64,000 nt of DNA from Delphinapterus leucas (GCF_002288925.2 NW_022098043.1:9453554-9517553), one strand, 5' to 3'; counted from the stretch's first letter, positions 43,397-53,719 are shown. Numbers and translations: made by a program. Notes: generated by a model from the sequence alone, not told the origin.

Positions 43397-43598
43397 AATT
43401 AGTTCTTTATTTGGTTTCACTGTGTCTTAGTTGCGGCTCACTGGCTCATTAGTTGCGGCACTCGGGCTCCTTAGTAGTGGCATGCGAAATCTTAGCTGTG
43501 GCATGCATGTGGGATCTAGTTCCCTGACAAGGGATTGAACCCAGGCCCCCTGCATTGGGAGTGTGGAGTCTTATCCACTGCGCCACCAGAGAGGTCCC
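43397..43598 (-). mobile_element. older tRNA-derived SINE (CHR-1/Bov-tA-like)
   Basis: Body with TTAGTTGCGGCACTCGGGCT and TGCATGTGGGATCTAGTTCC, and head complement CCACTGCGCCACCAGAGAGG. Exact duplication TAGAATGCATTTTTAA at 43381-43396 and 43599-43614. It is a different subfamily from the GC-rich CHR copies. Confidence 0.93.
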
Positions 43599-43759
43599 TA
43601 GAATGCATTTTTAAGATTAAAAAATGTGACCATTTAAACGAATGTTGGTTTGGGGTGGGCTGTTTGGGGTTATTCGCCTTCTCCAAATGCCCTGGGCACA
43701 GCACCCATGGTCCCTCTTCTGTACCTTGGGAGGCTTGTGGAAATATGGGCAGACCATTG

Positions 43760-43880
43760 ATTTCAGGTGAGACCTTCATTCTACAGATGAAGACGAAGAG
43801 GTCTAGAGATACCCAGTGATCTGGTCAAGCCACATGGGAGGCTGTGCAGAGCCACAAGTGGAATCTGACCTCCTCCTAAC
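43760..43880 (-). mobile_element. MIR SINE fragment
   Basis: Reverse MIR: CATTCTACAGATGAAGACGA, then a GTGATCTGGTCAAGCCACATG block. Confidence 0.5.
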
Positions 43881-44069
43881 TATGCATCCCCTATCTCCCC
43901 ACACCTACTGCCTCAGCTGCTCCCTAGGTCATGGTGTGACCAGAGTGCCACAGGGGTGCTTGGTAACACTGCCTCCTATACTTGGCATCAGTGAATTCTG
44001 TCTTGGAATAAAGCTAATTGTGCACATGTCATTCTCAACCCACTAGCTGTTGACATGCCTTTGTTTCCT

Positions 44070-44340
44070 GGGACAACCACAATGTTCATTGCAGCTCTAT
44101 TTACAATAGCCAGGACATGGAAGCACCCTAAGTGTCCATCGACAGATGAATGGATAAAGAAGATGTGGCACATATATACAATGGAATATTACTCAGCCAT
44201 AAAAAGAAATGAAACTGAGTTGTTTGTGGTGAGGTGAATGGACCTAGAGTCTGTCATACAGAGTGAAGTAAGTCAGAAAGAGAAAAACAAATACTGTATG
44301 CTAACACATATATATGGAATATAAAAAAAAAGAATATTTG
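44070..44340 (+). mobile_element. L1 ORF2 C-terminal fragment
   Basis: The plus frame reads a typical L1 ORF2 tail (KKMWHIYTMEYYSAIKRNE) near 44150-44240, ending just before an A-run near 44322. It is a short 5'-truncated copy. Confidence 0.9.
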
Positions 44341-44424
44341 CTCATATCTTTTTACTGACAAAAATAAATAGTTGGGAAAATACAGTCATCTGGTCTACCT
44401 AGAACACTTGACTATGGCAGTTTT

Positions 44425-44640
44425 CAAGAGCCAGGTCTCCAGTTCTGCCACTTCCTAGCTGTGTGAACTTAGGCAAGTAACATAACCTCTCTGTGACTCA
44501 GTTTTTCCATTTTGTTAAATGGGGCTGAAAGTAGCCTCATAATATTTTTGTGCAGATTAAATGAGAAAATGACCCTTGCGCAGTGCCTGTAACAGAGAGC
44601 AGCTACTTAACAAACATTATTCTATTTATAACAATAATTT
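44425..44640 (+). mobile_element. MIR SINE, near full length
   Basis: TGCCACTTCCTAGCTGTGTG near 44446, TCTGTGACTCAGTTTTTCCA near 44490 and a TACTTAACAAACATTATTC end. Confidence 0.8.
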
Positions 44641-44889
44641 GTAACAATTTAAAATAATAATCTTTCCTTTCTGCTTCCCCTCAGCTCCTACCACCCCTCC
44701 CTGGACCTTCACACATTCATCTTTCAATACCCTGGTGTCTGCTTCATGCAGAGTAACTTGACTCGCTCCCAAATTCCAACATGTTTCTAAGTGATAGACA
44801 TTATGGGGCTTGGGGCTTCTTGATGAACTGGAAAGATTTTTTTTTAATATCTCAAAATCCCTTAGCAAGCTGGGAGCCACTGCATGAGG

Positions 44890-45105
44890 GGAGGAAGTTC
44901 ACACCTGCTGAAAGCCTGCCACATGCTCTCAAAGTTAGTTCTCACGGCCTCCATGTAGAAGTATCATTACCTCCATCTTCTAGGTGAGAAAACAGAGGCA
45001 CAGAAACCAATTTCTTTGGCCAAGGTCAGAGAGCAAGAAACAGATGGAGGTTAGATTCTGAAACTCTGAATGCTTGACCCTAAAACCCATTCTGTTTCCA
45101 CTAGG
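44890..45105 (-). mobile_element. MIR SINE
   Basis: Reverse MIR: TAGGTGAGAAAACAGAGGCA near 44982, a TTGGCCAAGGTCAGAGAGC block and a head complement near 45090. Confidence 0.7.
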
Positions 45106-45109
45106 ACAG

Positions 45110-46240
45110 CCCATTTTGCTTTCTGAGCTGGAGTATGACCCAGTTTTCCTCTGGCCCTGGGGTCAGAAGGTAGGTGAGTGGGTGGAGCATAAGGTAGGAG
45201 GGAGTCAGAGGAAGAGGTTATGGTCCAAGTTCACAAAGCTCCATGAAGTATCTTCCAGACAAACAGCTGGGAGCCATGGCAAGGGGTATGGAATTGCTTT
45301 GGCAATTTCCTGCATGGATCTAGAATACCTGGTTACTTCCTCGGTAACATGCTCTGTGTGTTCCTTGTGGGTGAGGTCCTCCACGCAGGGCAGTTGCAAG
45401 ATGGGATGGAGCTGAAGCAAGCGAAAGTGCTTGGAAAACAAAAGCAAACATGCTAAGAAAAAGCCAGGGGCTCTAAGCCCGGCATCTTATCATCTGGGTT
45501 TCTCCTCAGGCTCCTTTTACATCTCAAAGAGAAGGTAGAAGGCTGACCATGCTGAATGAAGGACACTCGGGCCAGGCTCTTGACTAGCCCAGGATGGACT
45601 GCTGCTGAGCCAGGATTACCATCAAGGAGGGAAAGGCAGGACGCAGCTGACAGAGAGAGTGACGTGAGAACACACACCCGATAGGAACCAAGTCTTGAGG
45701 GCAGCGGTGGGGGGTTTGGGGGTGCTGAGGCCCCCACAGCAGACGATGGGTCAGGGCAGGAGGCTCAGAACCAAGACCGAGAACCAGGTGAAAGGTTGGA
45801 GGTCTGCTCTTAGGTGATTTGGATGCATACCTAATGGTCCAAGAGGTCCATCCACCCAAAGCTCAGACCAAAGGGATGGGTTGTTCAAGATGGCGGGCTT
45901 ACAGACACAGGGAAAAGACGGATTAGCGTAGGAATGACCTTCATCAAAGTTACCCAGCTTGGGCATTGAACAGAGAGCCCCACCCAGGAACTAAGACCCA
46001 CTGGCCGCCTGCTTCCTCCACCCCTGCTGAACCCCACAGTTCTTTATCTAACCCATGGGGGCTGGAGCAAGCCACAGGCCGGGGCTGCTCATCCTTCCGT
46101 CTTCAGCCATAAAGAGACAACAGGATGGAAAAATAATTAAAAAATAAGACTGGAGGTTGCAGAGGGGGGTGCATTGGTAGGGGAGAGCAGGGGGCTGGGG
46201 AAGCGATTTCCAGAGAAGAGAGAGATGGAGGGTCGGAGTG
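45110..46240. other. no feature recognised
   Basis: Over a kilobase of unique-looking sequence. Frames on both strands are short and lack recognisable domains. Confidence 0.4.
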
Positions 46241-46249
46241 GCTGGCGTT

Positions 46250-46300
46250 GAGATAACCAACAGAGGCGATTCTTCAGATAAGCGTAGCAATTTAGATAAA
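46250..46300 (+). promoter_or_regulatory. cluster of three GATA-type motifs (candidate)
   Basis: AGATAA occurs at 46251-46256, 46276-46281 (as AGATAAG) and 46294-46299, three on the same strand within 49 bp. The general AGATAA motif is bound by GATA-family factors. Binding here is inference. Confidence 0.35.
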
Positions 46301-46378
46301 TCTCAGGCTTTGGAGCGGGTCGCCTGCGTCCCCTCTCCTCCGTCTGCCTTTTTTCAATTTTATCTCTGAGCCAAGGTA

Positions 46379-46398
46379 GGGGGAGGGGGAGGGCAGGG
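46379..46398 (+). other. G-quadruplex motif
   Basis: Runs of G at 46379-46383, 46385-46389, 46391-46393 and 46396-46398 with one- or two-base loops. It lies between the GATA cluster and the AT-rich block. Confidence 0.6.
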
Positions 46399-46529
46399 AA
46401 CTCTGAGGGGTGAGGAGATGGGAGATGGGGGGGCAGCGAGGGGGGCCAACTTCATCTTCGGGGACTTTGGCTTTTCTTTTTAATGTGTTTTTCCCAGAAG
46501 GTGGGAAATGCCAACGCACACTCGGAGAC

Positions 46530-46850
46530 CTAGAAGGCGGCCTATGTTTTTTAAAAAGCGGCGGACAAAAATCAAAATATTTGAAAATGTATTTCATGGT
46601 AATTATGTCATATTTCATGGGCTGGTGCCACTACTGAAAGAGAGGCTGAATGCCTTAATTTGTATAGAAATTGTAATCATTTGTTCATTTCAAGGTGAAA
46701 ATTGCATTTTTTAATTTAAATTGTATCCTGCGTGATAGTCTATTATCTAGTAAAATTGTCTCCATGTCTGAATGCCTTATATGCAGCTGCAATTCTTGTT
46801 ACAAATCCACTTATATTCATAAAAGCAGGTGGACATCTCAGGAAATGGAA
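46530..46850. other. candidate conserved non-coding element
   Basis: A sharp switch to AT-rich, non-repetitive DNA in GC-rich surroundings, with GCCTTAATTTGTATAG, TTGTAATCATTTG, TTTTTTAATTTAAATTG and CTTATATGCAGCTGCAA. No repeat family fits and it has no long frame. This is the texture of deeply conserved developmental enhancers, but conservation is not tested. Confidence 0.4.
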
Positions 46851-46855
46851 GCCGT

Positions 46856-46900
46856 TGTGTGTGCGTGCGTGTGGATGTGTGTGGATGCATGTGGATGCCG
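46856..46900 (+). repeat. (TG)n/(GGATGTG)n impure repeat
   Basis: TGTGTGTGCGTGCGTGTGGA, then two further GGATGTG/GGATGCA-type units. Confidence 0.7.
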
Positions 46901-47029
46901 TAGTGCCTCTTGTCCATCTCACTTCTGCCCCCTCCCGCCGTCCCCCCCCCACACCTACGACTCTCATGTCAGCATTTCCAGATCTGCTTAACAAATGATA
47001 ATTGGAATAAATGAGGAAGCTACACAATG

Positions 47030-47170
47030 TGGAGGAACAAGCCTGGGACTGAGTCGGGGGGCCGGGCAGGGCTCTCTCTCCATCTAACTTTGCACCCCTG
47101 AGCAGGTTGCAGCCTTGATCCCCACTCTGGGCCTCAGTTTTCCCGTCTGTAAAATCGGAAGCTTGACTTC
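47030..47170 (+). mobile_element. MIR SINE fragment
   Basis: GGGCCTCAGTTTTCCCGTCT near 47128, then a GTAAAATCGGAAGC block. Confidence 0.65.
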
Positions 47171-47194
47171 CCCCGAGTGAAGTTTCTGTGCTCA

Positions 47195-47715
47195 CATGGC
47201 AGCAGGGTGGTTAAGAGTCTGGCTGTCTTTGCCTGATTGTCTTTGTCACTAGCAAGCTCTGTGATCTGACACAAATTCTTTAACCTCTCTGAAACTCAGT
47301 TTCCTTATCTTTAAAATGGATAAAAACCAAATCTACTTCATCTGGTTGTTATCAACAAACGATGGCCGGTGGACCAAATCCGTCCATCACTTGTCTACAC
47401 AGCCTGCCGGCTTAGAATGGTTTCTGCATTTTTTAATGGTTGAAAAATAAATCAAAAACAGAATAATATATTGTGACATAAGATTATATAGATTCAAATT
47501 TTTGTCTATAAATAAAGTTTTACTGGAACACAGACACGCTCCTGGGTTTATGTATGGCTGCTGTTACTCTTCGTCAGATTGAGTAGTTGTGACAAAGCCC
47601 ACAGGGCCTGCAAAGGCTAAAATATTTACTGTTGGCCCTTTATAGGAAAAGTTTGCCAACCCTTGAAACAGCATAGGTAAAGTGCTCAGCCCAGTGTCTG
47701 GGATGTCAGAAGCAT
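47195..47715 (+). mobile_element. MIR SINE split by a DNA transposon
   Basis: GGTGGTTAAGAGTCTGGCTG and GAAACTCAGTTTCCTTATCT precede the insertion. AGGTAAAGTGCTCAGCCCAG near 47674 resumes the MIR 3' half. Confidence 0.7.
47350..47664. mobile_element. hAT-like non-autonomous DNA transposon nested in MIR
   Basis: Text such as GGTGGACCAAATCCGTCCAT near 47368, AATAAAGTTTTACTGGAACA near 47511 and an AAGTTTGCCAACCCTTG end near 47649-47665 fits a familiar 300-bp mammalian DNA transposon with GTTGGCAAAC-type termini. Family name uncertain. Confidence 0.6.
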
Positions 47716-47979
47716 CAATTCTTGGTAGCGTTTACTACAGGGTGGGAGATTTAAGGAAGTTTGGGTGTCAGGAAGAAAATCAATCAACCAGTATTTATGC
47801 AATAGTTACCAACAGTTTACCATCTGCCTTATAGACACAGAATTTCTCATTGGGGCCAAAACCATAACTGGGGCCTTGTTTTTTCAGAGGAATTTTACCC
47901 AGAGTTACCAAAAAAAAAAAAATTATATAGCATTTAAAATAAAAAACGGAAGTGTCAGAAGGGGCTCTGGACCAGAATT

Positions 47980-48110
47980 TAGATGCTCTTTTCCATTCAC
48001 CTACTCTGGGCCTTAATTTTCCACGTAAAATTGATCCCTTCTAGCAAAGGTACAACTTCAAGTGCCCCATGTCATGTGTAAAGGGTTAGCATGTTCCTGG
48101 GCATATAGTA
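47980..48110 (+). mobile_element. MIR SINE fragment
   Basis: CACCTACTCTGGGCCTTAAT and the terminal GGGCATATAGTAGTTGCCCA. Confidence 0.55.
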
Positions 48111-48210
48111 GTTGCCCAGGTGGTTAATTCCTTGCTCTCCTTTCACTGGGACATATTCCTTGGTCATTGGGGGACCCTGTTTAGAAGCACCTACTCCCAT
48201 CTTTTAGCCC

Positions 48211-48315
48211 AGCTCCTTCCCTCCCTCCCTCCTCCCCTCCCACCTTCCCTATTTTCCTCCCTCCTTCCCTTCCTTCCTTCCTTCCTTCCTTCGTTCCTTC
48301 CTTCCATCCTTCATC
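48211..48315 (+). repeat. pyrimidine tract with (CTTC)n
   Basis: About 100 bases almost entirely C/T: CCCTCCCTCCCTCCTCCCCT, then TTCC units broken by a single G near 48294. The C-runs at 48219-48241 make the minus strand a quadruplex candidate. Confidence 0.9.
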
Positions 48316-48399
48316 CAACAATTTCCAAGCATCTCTATGTTCCAGGCACTGTCTTGAAGGAGACTATATGTGGTTCCTCTTAATACCAGGCTCCCTTTG

Positions 48400-48600
48400 G
48401 CAAAGGAGAAAGACACCTGCACTCAAACCCAAGCTGAGTGTCCTTTGGTGAGTGACTTTGTCTCTGAACCTTGTTTCCCCAACCAGGAAATGGAACTAAT
48501 AATTTCCCTCTCCCTCACAGGATTATGGGGGAGAATTCAAGGAGATTGTGTGTGTCAAAATGCCTTGTCAACTGTAAAGAGTCATGCAATTGCTATTTAA
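48400..48600 (+). mobile_element. MIR SINE
   Basis: A GTCTCTGAACCTTGTTTCCCC core near 48461, CCCTCACAGGATTATGGGGG and a CATGCAATTGCTATT end. Confidence 0.65.
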
Positions 48601-48689
48601 GGATTTACCTTTTCTAGGACTCAGGTTGGGGATGACTTGCCCAAGGCCACACAGCTAAAAATTAACCTAGTTGGGTTTTTCATCAATGC

Positions 48690-49065
48690 TTCAGTTACGG
48701 ACTGAACGTTTTTGTGTTCCCCCAAATTCATATGCTGAAGTCCTAACTCCCAATGTGATGGTATTTGGAGATGGGGTCTTTGGATAATTAGGGTTAGATG
48801 AGGTCATGAGGGTGGGGCCCCATGATGGGATTAGTGCCCTTATAAGTAGAGGAAGAGACCAGAGCTCCAAGTGCACAGGGGACAGGCCATGTGAGCACAC
48901 AGTCAGGAGGCAGCCATCCGCAAGCCAGGAAGAAAGTCCTCACCAGAACCTGACCATGCTGGCACCCTGACCTCAGACTCCCAACTTTTGGAAATGTGTG
49001 CAAGTAAATGTCTATTGTTAAAGCCCCAGTCTATAGTAATTTGTTATAGCAGCCTGAGCAAATGA
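48690..49065 (+). mobile_element. MaLR-type solo LTR
   Basis: Starts near GTTACGGACTGAACG, continues with CCCCAAATTCATATGCTGAA near 48720, GTGCCCTTATAAGTAGAGGA near 48834 (a TATA-like box in TATAAG) and ends with GTAATTTGTTATAGCAGCCT near 49036. One LTR without visible internal sequence. Confidence 0.75.
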
Positions 49066-49206
49066 AGTCTCTTGGGCTCTCACCACCCAACACACTTCTT
49101 CCCTGGACATTAATTTATGAAGGGAAGAGAATGCCATCCTTCTGTTTGTAGCCTGGGGGAATTTCAGGTAGGAGAGATTTAGGGCTAGAGTTCCAGGGTC
49201 TCAGTT

Positions 49207-49375
49207 TCCCCATTGATTGTCAATATTGGCTGTGTGACAGAATCAACTGGGGAGCTAAAAAAAAAAAAATTCATAATAATAGCAGCAGTAGTAGTAGTAA
49301 TAATGATGCCTGAGCTTCATTCCCAGAGGTCCTGATTTAATGGGTCTGGGGGAGCCTAGACATTGGTATGTTTTG
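49207..49375 (+). mobile_element. MER5A-like hAT DNA transposon
   Basis: GACAGAATCAACTGGGGAGC near 49237 and GGTCCTGATTTAATGGGTCT near 49329 fit MER5A. A simple repeat has expanded in its middle. Confidence 0.65.
49255..49306 (+). repeat. A-run and (GTA/GCA)n microsatellite
   Basis: An A-run (49257-49269) followed by AATAATAGCAGCAGTAGTAG and more GTA units inside the MER5A copy. Confidence 0.8.
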
Positions 49376-49384
49376 TCGCCCCGC

Positions 49385-49660
49385 CCCACTCACCCATCCC
49401 TCTGTGATCCACACAGAATAGCTGTTGGGTGGAGGCCCTTCCCCAAGCAGCAGCCGTCTGAACATGTGATGATCCTCATACTCTCTAATCAGCCCAGGGG
49501 AAGTGAACAGGTGCTGGGGTGGTGGGACCTGTTCGCATGGCAAGTCCATCCATGCCTCATACACACCCAGAATTCCTGTAGGGCTCCCAACGCTCTGTGC
49601 CAACTCCTGGGAGTCCGAGAATGTTGAAATGATTCAACCAGAGTGGATCCTGGGGCTGGA
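49385..49660 (-). mobile_element. MaLR-like LTR segment, partner of 52710-52960
   Basis: Read in reverse complement it aligns with the plus strand at 52710-52960 over about 250 bp. A shared core is GGGTGGAGGCCCTTCCCCAA here (plus strand near 49428) against its complement near 52912-52931. Shorter matches (CCAGAATTCCTG, TGCCAACTCCTG, ATTCAACCAG) follow in order. Confidence 0.6.
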
Positions 49661-49794
49661 GGGCTGGGGCCTCAAGCCTGCCTGCCTGGCTGGGGAGAAT
49701 CTGCATCGTTGAAGAGGGGCTAATAGTGGACTGATGGGCAGTGGCGAAGAGTTTGCAGATGGGGTGCTTTCTTGGCAATCTTCCAAGCATGTTT

Positions 49795-49890
49795 AAGCAC
49801 TAATGATGGTATTTACCAATTACTGCTGGCCTAGAATCTTCTAGATGCTTTGCTTACATCATCTCACTAAGGACCTACTATGTGCCAGTG
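49795..49890 (-). mobile_element. MIR-like fragment
   Basis: GGTATTTACCAATTACTGCT, then GCTTACATCATCTCACTAAG and a CTACTATGTGCCAG piece. Confidence 0.4.
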
Positions 49891-50239
49891 TGTTGCCTCA
49901 TCCCCTGCCTCTCCTCTTGGCTTCTGGCACCATCCTCCCCTGCTTGTCCTCTTGTCCCCAGCTGCTCCTTCATTGATCCTGTCCCTGAATTCTTCTTCTT
50001 CTTTTTTTTTTTTTGTGAACTCTAAAGGCTGGAGTAACTGCAGCCCAGTCCTTGGCTCTCTTTTATTTTCTTTTCTACCTCACTCACTCCCTAAGTGGTC
50101 TCAGCCAAACTTTAATACCAACCAAACTTCCATAGTCACCCGTGGAGCATCACCCTCTCCTCCAGATACAGGATTGTCAGGCGATGTTTTCTCCACTTGG
50201 GAATTCTCAGTTCTAGCGTGGCTGAACAGGCCTGTTGAA

Positions 50240-50335
50240 TCTCTACTCCATAATTTATTAAAATAAAATCCAAACTCTTTGCCAGAGTCTACAAGGCCTC
50301 CCATTATCTGGCCCCAGCCCATTTCACCCGATTGG
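50240..50335 (+). mobile_element. L2 LINE fragment
   Basis: AATAAAATCCAAACTCTTTG near 50263 and TACAAGGCCTCCCATTATCT near 50289 are a characteristic L2 stretch. Confidence 0.75.
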
Positions 50336-50479
50336 CGGACTGAACAAATGAATGAATGAATTTTTTGGGAAGGGCCTGGACTGAGATTTAAGACATGGGC
50401 TCAAGCTCTGGTTACTCTGGAACTTTGGACAACCACCCTTGTCCTCTCTGGGCCTTTGCTTTTGATATTTGTTGGAATA

Positions 50480-50640
50480 AATTCTCCTATGAAGTAGGTA
50501 TTTTTACACCTATTTTGTAGATGGAAACAAATCATCTTGGAGGGGTTAAGTCCCATGTCAAGGTCACCCAGTGGTAACTGAGAGGGCTAGGATTTGAGCA
50601 CAGGTCCATCTGGTTCCAAAGCCCACGCACAATTTTCACC
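50480..50640 (-). mobile_element. MIR SINE
   Basis: Reverse MIR: ATTTTGTAGATGGAAACAAA near 50512, a GTCAAGGTCACCCAGTGG block and a GGATTTGAGCACAGG block near 50590. Confidence 0.7.
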
Positions 50641-51053
50641 ACGCTTCTGCTCTGATTGCGCCTCCCATCCCAGACCCCTCCCCTGGTCTCCAGGTTGGGA
50701 CCAGAGACACATACAGCTGCTAATGGAACTTCTCCTCCCCCTCCCTTCCTGCTGGGAGCTGGGGACCCTCATTTTGCAGCATCCTTCATCCTCCAGGACC
50801 TGGCCACTCCCAGACCAGCTGCACAAGCGTGGAGAAGATACTTTATACGCCACAGCATACCCGACTGAAAACGGACACGTAGCCCCATCCATCTGCCTTC
50901 CGGAAAGGACCAGATCAGCTGCTACCCTGTCTGATAAAGATGGAAAAATTCTGTTAATTTAGTGAGTCTGGACACAGTGTGGGATGCCTGAAGTCTCAGT
51001 CTCCCAGCCTCTGTGTGATGGAGCTAACCCCCTCTTGGTCCTCCTCTAATCCT

Positions 51054-51266
51054 GAATTTCTCAACTTGGGCACTATTGACATTTGGGTCAGATAATTCTT
51101 TGCTGCGGGGACTGTTCTGTGCATTGTAGGAGGTTTAGCAGCCTCTCTGGTCTCCACTCACTAGATGCCAGGAGCAGGCCACTCGCCCAATTGTGGCAAC
51201 CAAAATGATCTCCAGGCTGCTACACGCCTCCTGGGCGGACCCAAATTGCCCCTGGTTGAGAATCAC
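51054..51266 (-). mobile_element. MER20 (hAT non-autonomous DNA transposon)
   Basis: TTTCTCAACTTGGGCACTAT at one end and CCCCTGGTTGAGAATCAC at the other give inverted termini. The body has TGTGCATTGTAGGAGGTTTA near 51118 and CACTCACTAGATGCCAGGAG near 51157. The flanks CTAATCC and CTAACCC may be the 8-bp target duplication. Orientation is from memory of the consensus. Confidence 0.8.
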
Positions 51267-51374
51267 TAACCCGCAGCATAGCCTGTTCCTTATCTGTTCC
51301 ATCTTTACAGCATGAAAACCATTATCCTAAATGGTTACTGTCCATGCATCAGGCTTCTAATGCTTCATAGCTCA

Positions 51375-51500
51375 CGTTGAGCACCTACTAAGTGCTAGGC
51401 ATAGACAAACTCAATCCTCACAGCAGCCCTTTGGAATGGGTATTATTATTATCCCATTTCACAGATGACGAGGCAGGCACAGAGAAATTAGGTGAGTCAC
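51375..51500 (-). mobile_element. MIR SINE
   Basis: Reverse MIR: GAGCACCTACTAAGTGCTAG near 51380 and ATCCCATTTCACAGATGACG near 51451. Confidence 0.8.
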
Positions 51501-51559
51501 TTGACCCCTGTTCCTGCAGACCACCCGCTTCAGCTAGGCAGTCTGCTGGGCATGTGCCC

Positions 51560-51740
51560 ATATTCATGTTCTCGTTCACGCCTTGCAACGTTGCAAGTCA
51601 CGGTGTCATGATGCTCAGATTCCGAGGAGGAAACTGAAGTTCACGTGGTGTCCATGAGCTCACCCAGTGTCCCATAGCCATTGCAATGGACAGAGCCGGG
51701 TCTGAACCCAAACTTTATGGTAAAGCCCATTATCTTCCCA
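51560..51740 (-). mobile_element. MIR SINE
   Basis: Reverse MIR: GAGGAGGAAACTGAAGTTCA near 51623, then a GGGTCTGAACCCAAACTTTATG block near 51699. A second reverse MIR right after the first. Confidence 0.65.
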
Positions 51741-52054
51741 CCTGCCTTTTAGAGACTTGTAGATATATTTTCAGCTTGATAGGCCCTTAGATATCATTCA
51801 CTTACTCAACAAATACTTATTGATGCCCATTCCGTGCCAGGCCCTGTGGTTAAGAATGTGGGCTCTTCCTCATCTATTAGAGACACTTCCTGAAATATCT
51901 AAGGATAAGATGAGGTGGGATCTGGGATTTGCTCCAAAGCATGGATGTGGAGGGGAAGTGGGCGAGGGTACAGATGAAATGAGCTTGGTGGTGAGTTGAT
52001 GATTATTGAAGCCAGGTGATGGCTACATCTTTACTCTTGTAGAATTTCCCATCA

Positions 52055-52275
52055 TACAATGCGTTTAGAAGTGTGGATACTGATTCCTTGTCTGGGTTCA
52101 AATCCCAGCTTCACTGCCTTTGGTATGATCTTGGGTAATTTTCTTTGCCTCTCTAGACCTCAGTTTCTTCATCTGCAAAGTGAGGGGGTAATAATTTGTA
52201 GCTTGCAGGGGTGTCGTGAGGATTGAATGAGATAATACCGAGTATATGTGATAGTTCCTGAACAGAGTAAGGACC
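52055..52275 (+). mobile_element. MIR SINE, near full length
   Basis: TCTGGGTTCAAATCCCAGCT near 52092, GACCTCAGTTTCTTCATCTG near 52157 and a GTGAGGATTGAATGAGATAA block near 52216. Confidence 0.85.
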
Positions 52276-52709
52276 TGGCTGAGAGCAGGGCTCCTCTGGG
52301 GTCATAGCAGCTTGTCTTTCTTCACTGCAAGGACCTCAGTGTCTGCAAGGGGATGGGGAGACCCAGCTTCACCACAGAACTCCTCCTAGCAGTATCCTTG
52401 GTCCGCCTCCAGCCCTGGTCACCAGCGAAGCTCTACGCCCTATGGTGGCCCTGGAGGGACTCTAACCCCAAGTTGCCCACAGAGCTAGGTGAGGACAAAA
52501 CTCCTAATCCCCATGAAGGACTCTGAGTCCATGCAAGTCCCCTCTTGGCCTCAGCTGTGACAAAGCCTCATCTGGAATTCCTAATGGCCAAACTGCTAGC
52601 AAGATCCTTGCAGAAGCCACAGTTGAAAGGCCGCCCCTGCCCATTCAGCCCTCTCCCTCACTCCCTCTGTTCTCCTGGGGGGACAGCCCCGTTCCTTCAT
52701 CATCAACTG
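52276..52709. other. no feature recognised
   Basis: GC-rich sequence before the LTR. The plus frame starting at 52545 runs into the LTR and is not gene-like. Confidence 0.4.
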
Positions 52710-53220
52710 TCTGCGCTGGTTGAATTATTTCGATGTTCTCAGCCTCTCAGGAGTTGGCATGGGGTGTTGGGAGCTCTCCAGGAATTCTGGCCGGTTACAG
52801 GGCATGGATGGACTGACTCCATGAGAACTGTTTCCCAATCAGTGCCCATCTACTTCCCCTGGGTTGATGGGAAAGGATGGGGATCATCTCATGCTCAGAA
52901 GGCTGCTGCTTGGGGAAGGGCCTCCACCCAACAAATATCCCACGGGTGGCCCTACATCTCCCAGACTGCCTTACAGCGGTGAGTTGGAGCCATGCGGCCA
53001 ATTCCAGGAGAGGAGATGATGGGTAGCTTCTGGGCTGAGGCGATTAAGAGCCAGTGTGCCTCAGCCCTACTTCCCTTCTCAGCTACAGTGACCTGGGGGC
53101 CCAAGCATTCCAAATGGTGTAGGAACACGAAGGAGAAAACAAACCTTTACTGTGTAGGGCCACCAACCTTTGGGGATTGTCTGCCTCTGCACAGAGCCAT
53201 GTCTCTCCTGGCAGATATAA
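52710..53220 (+). mobile_element. MaLR-like LTR
   Basis: The 5' part is the inverted partner of 49385-49660. The 3' part has CTACATCTCCCAGACTGCCT near 52952, AAACAAACCTTTACTGTGTA near 53137 and TTTGGGGATTGTCTGCCTCT near 53169, the usual end region of MaLR LTRs. No paired LTR or internal gene is visible. Confidence 0.6.
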
Positions 53221-53379
53221 CAGGGGCTGTCTAAAGGATCAGCCCCACCTCCAGTGTCTGGAGACTGCAGGTAAGCCACGTGGGCAGTCAGCCTCGGCTT
53301 CCCCAAAAAAACTCTGCACAGCAAGGCTCAGGTGAGCTTTCCTGGTTGGCAATAGCCTGTGTGCACAGGTATCGCCATA

Positions 53380-53700
53380 CCTATTTTCCGGAAGGAGGTA
53401 ACATGATCTGTGACTCCACAGGGCAAGAAGCTCTGTGTTTGGAGCCTTCCTGGATTCTGTCCAAGCATCTCTTTTCTAGGCTGTTTTTAATCTACATCCT
53501 TGAGCTGTCCTAAACCATAATCGTGGGTGGAACCACTTTCAATGAGTTCTGTGAGTCCTTCCAGCAAATTATTGAACCTAAGCATGGTCTTGACCCCCAA
53601 AGTCTGAAAGGAGTGAGAGTCAAAAGCAAGGGTGATCTTGTGGACTATACCCCTAACTTCACAGTGTTTGTTCTTCTGTCATGGAGGAACTATAGTTGAA
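53380..53700 (+). mobile_element. ancient interspersed repeat, likely LTR-derived
   Basis: TTTTCTAGGCTGTTTTTAAT near 53471, a TCCTTGAGCTGTCCTAAACC block and TGAGTTCTGTGAGTCCTTCC near 53540 are familiar from a widespread repeat whose name I cannot fix. Confidence 0.45.
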
Positions 53701-53719
53701 TGTGACGCTGTGTGAATGG

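Noticed and set aside
48690..49065. Complete endogenous retrovirus
   Set aside because: Only a single MaLR-type LTR is visible. There is no internal coding region or second LTR nearby.
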